In this document: positions 58,081 through 64,000 of the stretch, one piece after another
Layout: each line of letters opens with the position of its first letter
Position numbering within the stretch: the first letter of the stretch is position 1
Assembly: GCA_026388335.1 (NCBI GenBank)
Contig: JAPLJZ010000245.1
Coordinates: forward strand, 1 to 64,000
From: Deltaproteobacteria bacterium
Lineage (GTDB): Bacteria > Desulfobacterota > Syntrophia > Syntrophales > UBA8958
Reading direction: 5' to 3'
Length of the DNA: 64,000 nucleotides
Translations under genes and position numbers: made by a program
The notes under the pieces: generated by a model
What the model was told of the DNA's origin: nothing
The model's input: the letters and a program-made list of their open reading frames with translations, nothing else
Databases searched by the model: none

Positions 58081-59157
58081 CTAATCATCAGGTCTCTCCC
58101 TGTACAGAAAACTCCATTCCAAAAGAGCATCCTTCTCTATTTTAATCAAAACCTTCTGTCCAATGACCTGCTCCATATATAACGGGCTGATACCCGTGCC
58201 TGGTCTCTTCCAAGTGAGATCATCCGGTTCTAAAACTTTGTTTTGCGGGATTGACCTTCTAGCGACCAGACTACGCCGAGCATTTCTTCTGGCCGGTTCT
58301 TCGCTTTCAAGGGAGGAAACCGTGAATGATCCAAGCATATTAAATACATCTTCCAGGTTCTTTCTAAATTTCTGAAGATCATCTTTGTCCATAGCATGAT
58401 AATGATCATTGCCGGGCAGATTTTTATCCAGAGTGAAATGCTTTTCCAGTATAATGGCCCCGAGAAGAACTGCTATTTCTAATATCTTCATGTCTCCAGG
58501 CAGGGTATGATCAGAGTAACCGATGATCTTATCGGGGAATTTGTTCCTCAGATCAAGGATCATGCCGAGATTGGCATCTTTGTACGCCGTCGGATAGTTA
58601 AGAACACAATGAAGAAGTGCCAGAGGGGTGCCTGACCGTTCGATCCATTCCACGGCTTCTTTAATCTCAGACAAATGGGATGCCCCCGTCGACAGGATAA
58701 CGGGCTTACCAAACCCGCAGATATATTCGATGAATGGCTTGTTGGTGATATCGGATGATGAGATCTTGAAAACACTCACAAGATCATTTAAAAAACCGGC
58801 AGATTCCAGATCAAAGGGAGTACACATGAATTCAATACTGGCGGCATCACAGTGGGACTTCAATTCTTCAAACTCCTTTTTCCAAAAACGGTCATGTCTT
58901 TTGAACAGTTCATACTGACTCTCCGTCTTCTCTTTAGTGAGATCCCAGTATGCGGGAGAATTGATTGAGGCCAGGGTATCGGCCTTGTATGCCTGAAATT
59001 TAACGGCATCGGCACCTCCAGCGCAGGCTTCGTCAATCAGGCGTTTAGCCATGTCCATGCTTCCTTCATGATTCACCCCTACTTCCGCAATTATATAGGG
59101 CTGCACCAGGCTGCTGCTAAGAGACCCGAATGTTTTAAAGAGATCAAGGATCTTCAT
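58081..59157 (-). CDS. NeuB-family N-acylneuraminate-type synthase with SAF domain
   Basis: PYIIAEVGVNHEGSMDMAKRLIDEACAGGADAVKFQAYKADTL; IIGYSDHTLPGD; C-terminal ARRSLVARRSIPQNKVLEPDDLTWKRPGTGISP. Confidence 0.92.
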   Translation of the reverse strand: MKILDLFKTFGSLSSSLVQPYIIAEVGVNHEGSMDMAKRLIDEACAGGADAVKFQAYKADTLASINSPAYWDLTKEKTESQYELFKRHDRFWKKEFEELKSHCDAASIEFMCTPFDLESAGFLNDLVSVFKISSSDITNKPFIEYICGFGKPVILSTGASHLSEIKEAVEWIERSGTPLALLHCVLNYPTAYKDANLGMILDLRNKFPDKIIGYSDHTLPGDMKILEIAVLLGAIILEKHFTLDKNLPGNDHYHAMDKDDLQKFRKNLEDVFNMLGSFTVSSLESEEPARRNARRSLVARRSIPQNKVLEPDDLTWKRPGTGISPLYMEQVIGQKVLIKIEKDALLEWSFLYRERPDD

Positions 59158-59834
59158 GGATTCTTTTTGAAGAGTTTAACAACTTCATGAGGAGCCGTTT
59201 CAATGGTGAAGTCCATAGTGGAGAGACGGCAGTAATCATCAAAAGTGTCTATATCCAAGCGCAAATCGGGTTCAGAAATCTCCTCCGGCGGGTTGAAGGT
59301 TCTTATATCAAATCGCCCGTGGTTATCCACAATAAATGAAAGGCAATGTTCCCGATGGCATTTTTCTATGGCAGTACGGTAAATATGATCGAGCAATTCA
59401 TATGACACTATCTCTGCACCGAAACCATCAGGGTAGGTATTTCCTCTTGGCATATGGTTATAGGCATAATCACAGGGATGCTTATCGTAAAACTCGATCA
59501 GGCGATCTATCTCCTCTCCAGAAACCAGAGGGTTGTCCGCACAAATCCGCACCACGTGCGTTGCTCCATGAAAAGTAGCTGTCTTGTAGATCCGATCCAG
59601 TACGTCATCCTCACTTCCCCGATAGACGGCAGTTCCGAGGGAAAGAATATACTTTTCCAGAAGATCATTTTCTTTTGACTCAGGAATGGCTGCGACCACG
59701 AAATCTAACCTTCGTGATGACCTGACCCTCCTCACAACCCACTCGATAATAGGGTGGCCGTGGAGGCAGAGCATCATTTTGTATGGAAGCCTCGACGAGC
59801 CGAGACGGGCCTGAATGATACCAACTATTTTCAA
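59154..59834 (-). CDS. SpsF-like cytidylyltransferase
   Basis: MKIVGIIQARLGSSRLPYKMMLCLHGHPIIEWVVRRV, HVVRICADNPLVSGEEID. Confidence 0.87.
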   Translation of the reverse strand: MKIVGIIQARLGSSRLPYKMMLCLHGHPIIEWVVRRVRSSRRLDFVVAAIPESKENDLLEKYILSLGTAVYRGSEDDVLDRIYKTATFHGATHVVRICADNPLVSGEEIDRLIEFYDKHPCDYAYNHMPRGNTYPDGFGAEIVSYELLDHIYRTAIEKCHREHCLSFIVDNHGRFDIRTFNPPEEISEPDLRLDIDTFDDYCRLSTMDFTIETAPHEVVKLFKKNP

Positions 59835-59893
59835 TAGATTCCTTTAAAAATGCTGCATATCTCAATGCGATCTTCAGAAGAATAAAACGAGTG

Positions 59894-61492
59894 TCATGAC
59901 GAGAGACTATTTGGTAAAGGGTATATTTTATTTAGATCTTCAAGATAGGATTCTTTCATTCCATCATCCACGTACCAGCCGTCATTAGCCCAAACGGTAT
60001 AATCAAATATCCGCAGAAGTGCCTTCCTAAGCTGAATTCCTATGTCATCAGACATTTCGGAACGCTTGATGAAAGGCTCATAACATTCCGGAAGTTTTAC
60101 ATATAGAACAAAAACATTGCGCATCGCGACTAATTCTTCATCACTGAATTCGCGAAACTTAAGAGCCGGCATATCACGCTGGTAAACAATCATGACGTTA
60201 TCGTCAAGAGAGAAGAACCCGTTATCCATTGCGATTTGCCTCAATTCGGTTCCTTCGAAAGGATAGAAAAAGCCAACATTAGGATATTGCACCTCTGCCT
60301 TTCTCGTCAATTCGACTGTTTTCCAATATGTTTTCCTGGTCTCAAAGGGGATGCCAAGCATGATGAATGCCGAGGTCCTTATGCCTGCACTCTTGAGAAG
60401 AGAAAATGCTTTAATGACGTCCTTTTCGGTATTCACACGATTAAGGACCTTCTTGTTGAGATAAGGATCCCCTGTTTCAATTGCGACAGATGCGCTGACA
60501 CAATTCATGTTTTTCAGCAATGCAACCTTTTCTTCCGTCACCGACTTCGGGTTTGTTTCGATAACAAAAGGAATATTCACTTTTTCCCTGTAAGCTTCAC
60601 TTAGTTCACGCAGATTCTCAAGGGGTCTCATTAAGAAGTCTTCATCGTGAAATTTAATGAATTCCAAATGATATTTATTTTTTAAATGCAACAGTTCTTC
60701 AATGATTCGTTCTGTGCTGTATCGTCTCAGATAATATCGGTTTTCGTATAAATCGTGATAAAAGTGATTGATACAGTATGTGCAGTGATAAGGACATCCC
60801 CAATTCAACATATGGTCGCCACTGATATATACCTTCCCGTCAAAGGGCTTGTAGAATTGCCTTTTGTCAAAAAGTTCCCAATCAACGTAGGGCAGATCAT
60901 CCAAGAAGTTCTCTAAAGGACGAAGTTTATTCCTGATGATTTTCCCATTCTGTTTAGCCCATATATTAGGAATAGTAAATAAGCTGGCATTTCCTGAAAG
61001 GGCATTCAGGAAATCTCTGAAAGCACCAAATCCCTCACCCAGGCATACAAAATCTGCATGACATTGATCGAGAGCCTTCAGTGGCTGCAATGTCGGGAAT
61101 TTGCCCCCCCAGATAATGGGAAGGCCAGGCCTGATTTCTTTAGCGATGCCCGAGATTTCTGTAGCTATCAAATATTCATCACTCAATACACTCATCGCTA
61201 AGCAGTCTGGTTGATAATCCTGTATCATGCTGACGAATCTGGAGCGCAAGTCGATTCTCTTCTTTTCATGTCCATAGGGCACCATATCGACCTGTTTGAA
61301 AAGTTTGGCGCTTTCTCCGGAGCGGGTATTATCCGCGAAACCAAAATCGATCTCGGTCGTATCAAACAGAGCCGTATCCCATCCCATGCTTCGAGCTATC
61401 GCTGATAGCAGGGATATACCAACGGGTTTAAATCCGAAGCTGTCCTTATTCGGCCAAACAAAGAGAATCTTCACGAATCTACATAACCACAA
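59894..61492 (-). CDS. B12-binding-domain radical SAM protein
   Basis: ILFVWPNKDSFGFKPVGISLLSAIARSMGWDTALFDTTE; MLNWGCPYHCTYCINHFYHD (CxxxCxxC). Confidence 0.85.
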   Translation of the reverse strand: MWLCRFVKILFVWPNKDSFGFKPVGISLLSAIARSMGWDTALFDTTEIDFGFADNTRSGESAKLFKQVDMVPYGHEKKRIDLRSRFVSMIQDYQPDCLAMSVLSDEYLIATEISGIAKEIRPGLPIIWGGKFPTLQPLKALDQCHADFVCLGEGFGAFRDFLNALSGNASLFTIPNIWAKQNGKIIRNKLRPLENFLDDLPYVDWELFDKRQFYKPFDGKVYISGDHMLNWGCPYHCTYCINHFYHDLYENRYYLRRYSTERIIEELLHLKNKYHLEFIKFHDEDFLMRPLENLRELSEAYREKVNIPFVIETNPKSVTEEKVALLKNMNCVSASVAIETGDPYLNKKVLNRVNTEKDVIKAFSLLKSAGIRTSAFIMLGIPFETRKTYWKTVELTRKAEVQYPNVGFFYPFEGTELRQIAMDNGFFSLDDNVMIVYQRDMPALKFREFSDEELVAMRNVFVLYVKLPECYEPFIKRSEMSDDIGIQLRKALLRIFDYTVWANDGWYVDDGMKESYLEDLNKIYPLPNSLSS

Positions 61493-63204
61493 CGATATAA
61501 AGACGTTGTTACCGATAGTGGTTCCTTCTCAGCCTGTTTCTCTTGCCTGTCATTTATTGACAGGATATCCAATATTTTTCCGACGACTTCTTTTTTGCCT
61601 TGAGTCAGGTCGTACTTGTTCAAGGAATCCTTGATCCTCTTTCTTTTCGAAGAATCTGTAATCAAAGATAAAACCTCATTTTTTATGGATGCATCAGAAA
61701 TGTCATCGTGCATACCTAGAAAACACATGCCTGCTTTTATGGCAAAGGTATGCATTTGTTCTCTAACGTTTGCGGCAATTACGATAGTAGGGACCTTCAG
61801 TGCCGCTAATTCATGAACGGTTCTTCCGGCAGAAGTAACGGCAAAATCAGACTCAATCATGTACTCGGAAATCTGTCGGGTTCCATCTTCGGACCAAGAG
61901 ACTCTTCTTCTATCCCTTTCGCTTAATGCAAAGAGAAATTTTTTCAGAGAGTCTCTGTGAGCAAAACCTGGCCCATTGACGATACAGATCTTAAAATCGT
62001 AATCCAGCGACAACGGAAGAAGAATCTTTAGAATCCTCCATGTAAGATTATTATTGTCCGTTCCCCCAAATGTTATGAGGACATTATCCACTTTTCCCTT
62101 TAAATGCTTTGGAGATACCGTTAAAAATTCTGAGCGCAAGCAGAAGTATTCGTAACCGGACAGCATATTTGGAGAAACCGCATCTTCATAAAGGGCATTG
62201 ATCACCAAGTCGGAATATGCGGACCCTTCCCCCTGGTCTTCGAAATTGATAGTTCTAATTCCTTCTTGTTTTAGAGAGAGAATGTAATCTTTTGAGGTAT
62301 CCAGGATATCGTTAATCACAATATCCGGGGACAATCGAAGAACCACTTCTTCGAGGTATTCGTTCTGTTTTTGCATGATGACAGGGTACAAATGTTCTGA
62401 AATATAATTATAAGCCAACTGACTCTGATATGTGCAGAGAAACAGTACTTCATGGTCATGAAATTCTTGCGCGAGCATAAGAGCTCTATAAACATGACCC
62501 ATTCCAATTTCTGAATAGCCAGCAACTACAAATAGTATTAAACGGCGCTGGAGAAGCTTTTCAGCAACCCAAAAATCATTAAATGAATGTATTTCTACCG
62601 CTCGCGTTTCATGCAATATGAATGGTGTGGCTTTTTGTCCTATGTATCCACTCTCATCAATCGCTGAACGTTTCATGATAAAGAAAGCACCTGTTTCTTT
62701 GTGCATTACCCCCGCCATCATTGTATTTGGTATTTCGACAAAGCCAGGTTGATATGTTTTATCATACATCCATCCTCTTTGAGTTTCTCCTGATGCGCTA
62801 AATACAGAATCGTTTGAGCTATTTTCAAGCAATTGAGTTGCCTCAATCACGTCTCTCGTTTTGATCATAGGCGATGATGCACCCATCCAAATAACATAGT
62901 CAAATCTCTTGAAGATAATGGTTTCGGTTTTCAATAAAGTCTCTATTAAATGTTTACCACTAAATCTATTTGGAAATTGTTTAGCGTCTTTAATCATGAC
63001 TGTTCTTAATGAAGCTCTCTTTGCAATAAGATCAATCTCCTCATCGTCAGTAATGATGGCTATTGACTCATTACCTGTTAACTTCTTAGCCAATTCTATG
63101 GAGTAAAGAATAAGAGGCTTTCCATTTATATATCTCAAGTATTTTCTCTGGATGTTATAGCAATTCCCTTTGGCGGGGATGAAAATAAAAAAAGTGTATT
63201 TCAT
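61471..63204 (-). CDS. fusion of CMP-nonulosonate synthetase-like (NeuA/PseF) and PseG/SpsG-like domains
   Basis: N-term FIFIPAKGNCYNIQRKYLRYINGKPLILYSIELAKK..SNDSVFSASGE; C-term LFVVAGYSEIGMGHVYRALMLAQEF..VLITFGGTDNNNLTWRIL..SDFAVTSAGRTVHELAALKVPTIVI. Confidence 0.85.
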   Translation of the reverse strand: MKYTFFIFIPAKGNCYNIQRKYLRYINGKPLILYSIELAKKLTGNESIAIITDDEEIDLIAKRASLRTVMIKDAKQFPNRFSGKHLIETLLKTETIIFKRFDYVIWMGASSPMIKTRDVIEATQLLENSSNDSVFSASGETQRGWMYDKTYQPGFVEIPNTMMAGVMHKETGAFFIMKRSAIDESGYIGQKATPFILHETRAVEIHSFNDFWVAEKLLQRRLILFVVAGYSEIGMGHVYRALMLAQEFHDHEVLFLCTYQSQLAYNYISEHLYPVIMQKQNEYLEEVVLRLSPDIVINDILDTSKDYILSLKQEGIRTINFEDQGEGSAYSDLVINALYEDAVSPNMLSGYEYFCLRSEFLTVSPKHLKGKVDNVLITFGGTDNNNLTWRILKILLPLSLDYDFKICIVNGPGFAHRDSLKKFLFALSERDRRRVSWSEDGTRQISEYMIESDFAVTSAGRTVHELAALKVPTIVIAANVREQMHTFAIKAGMCFLGMHDDISDASIKNEVLSLITDSSKRKRIKDSLNKYDLTQGKKEVVGKILDILSINDRQEKQAEKEPLSVTTSLYRCGYVDS

Positions 63205-63429
63205 TATTATGGTTAATTGTTATTTCTGGTGTAATATTTGGTCTTGAAAAAGCAAACCAATCATTACAATTTGTATCCATGCTATTACGTCAGTTTATAA
63301 TCTTTTGATCCTTTTGAACAACAAAAAACAATGAGGTTTATCCGCAAAGGTCTCCTTTTACAAGTTGGTCGAACTCACCGCATTCTTCTTCATGTCCGGA
63401 ATGATACTGCAGCGTTCTTTTTATTTGCT

Positions 63430-64000
63430 TCATGAAAGCTGCTCAAGTACTTCTTGCGTGGATTGCAGCATATATTCAAAATCATGGTTGCTCATCCAGT
63501 GGTGAAACGGAAACGAAATCATATTATCAAAAAATAAGTCTGTATATGGGCAATCCGCCTCACCAAAACCCAGTTTCTGGTAAAAGGGATATCTGTTCAA
63601 CGGATAGTACTGGACTACGCATTGAATCCCTTTTTCATAGGCCAGCGACTTAATGATCTCGTCGCGTCTTCCATTTATCACACGGGCAACCAGAAGATGA
63701 TAGTTATGGCGATCAGAATCAACGCGATGAAATTCCAGGGCACCATATTGGCGCAACGTGTCCATGAAATACAAGGCCCTATTGCGTTTTTCCCGGTTCA
63801 TCTGATCAAGCCGCTCCAAAAGCTTGGCTCCCAGCGCACACTCGACTTCACCCAGGCAATAATTGTTGGGCCATAATATCTGCTCGTTCAGTTCCGGGAA
63901 ATCCACGTTGCCCATAGCCGGAAGCCAATAATTCTCCCTCTCAAAGGGAAAAGGACAATGGCCATTGTGTCTAAGCAATGGGATAATGCTGGCCACCCCG
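63430..64000 (-). CDS. DegT/DnrJ/EryC1/StrS aminotransferase (PseC/LegC-like), 3' part only; 5' end beyond the right edge
   Basis: LRHNGHCPFPFERENYWLPAMGNVDFPELNEQILWPNNYCLGEVECALGAKLLERLDQMNREKRNRALYF; frame stays open to the window edge. Confidence 0.78.
   Translation of the reverse strand, partial: GVASIIPLLRHNGHCPFPFERENYWLPAMGNVDFPELNEQILWPNNYCLGEVECALGAKLLERLDQMNREKRNRALYFMDTLRQYGALEFHRVDSDRHNYHLLVARVINGRRDEIIKSLAYEKGIQCVVQYYPLNRYPFYQKLGFGEADCPYTDLFFDNMISFPFHHWMSNHDFEYMLQSTQEVLEQLS

Noticed and set aside
1-64000. About 90 plus-strand ORFs in the ORF track (e.g. 17433..18401, 10712..11320, 16671..17306)
   Set aside because: They are antisense shadows of strong minus-strand genes, with low-complexity or basic-rich translations and no recognisable motifs.
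1-64000. CRISPR arrays, tRNA or rRNA genes
   Set aside because: No regularly spaced direct repeats, and no cloverleaf-like or rRNA-like sequence noticed in the short intergenic gaps.

Overview
The window reads as one continuous surface-glycan (O-antigen, capsule or glycoprotein-glycan type) biosynthesis island. About 48 CDS are supportable. All lie on the minus strand, are closely packed and are often translationally coupled; no plus-strand ORF resembles a gene. From right to left (direction of transcription) I see: (i) a nonulosonic-acid-type region at about 36-64 kb, with two NeuB-like synthases (one lacking the C-terminal SAF domain), a NeuA-PseG fusion, a stand-alone PseG/SpsG-like protein, three SpsF-like cytidylyltransferases, DegT aminotransferases, three NodU-type carbamoyltransferases, a LIC12162-like transferase, a formyltransferase, a NanM-like sugar O-methyltransferase and an M28-like hydrolase; (ii) a decayed IS3-type transposase fragment in the 33.9-34.2 kb gap, absent from the ORF track; (iii) a coupled cassette at 27.3-32.6 kb of ABC flippase-like transporter, pyruvate kinase/ATP sulfurylase fusion, APS-kinase-like protein and methyltransferase; (iv) a KdsB-like/HisC-like/Gfo-Idh/FkbM module; (v) SPASM radical SAM genes flanking an FkbM methyltransferase; (vi) a left part with TagF-like, SIS, IMPase, 2-hydroxyacid dehydrogenase, FemAB-like, deacetylase, GT2 and cobalamin-type radical SAM genes, ending in a nucleotidyltransferase/dehydratase pair. 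The strongest candidate for something undescribed is the pyruvate kinase/ATP sulfurylase fusion with its APS-kinase-like partner: the kinase half keeps its PEP and metal residues, while both sulfate-activation domains carry substitutions at expected oxyanion/APS-contact positions, and no sulfotransferase is recognisable in the window. All family calls come from reading motifs in the translations; no database search was run.
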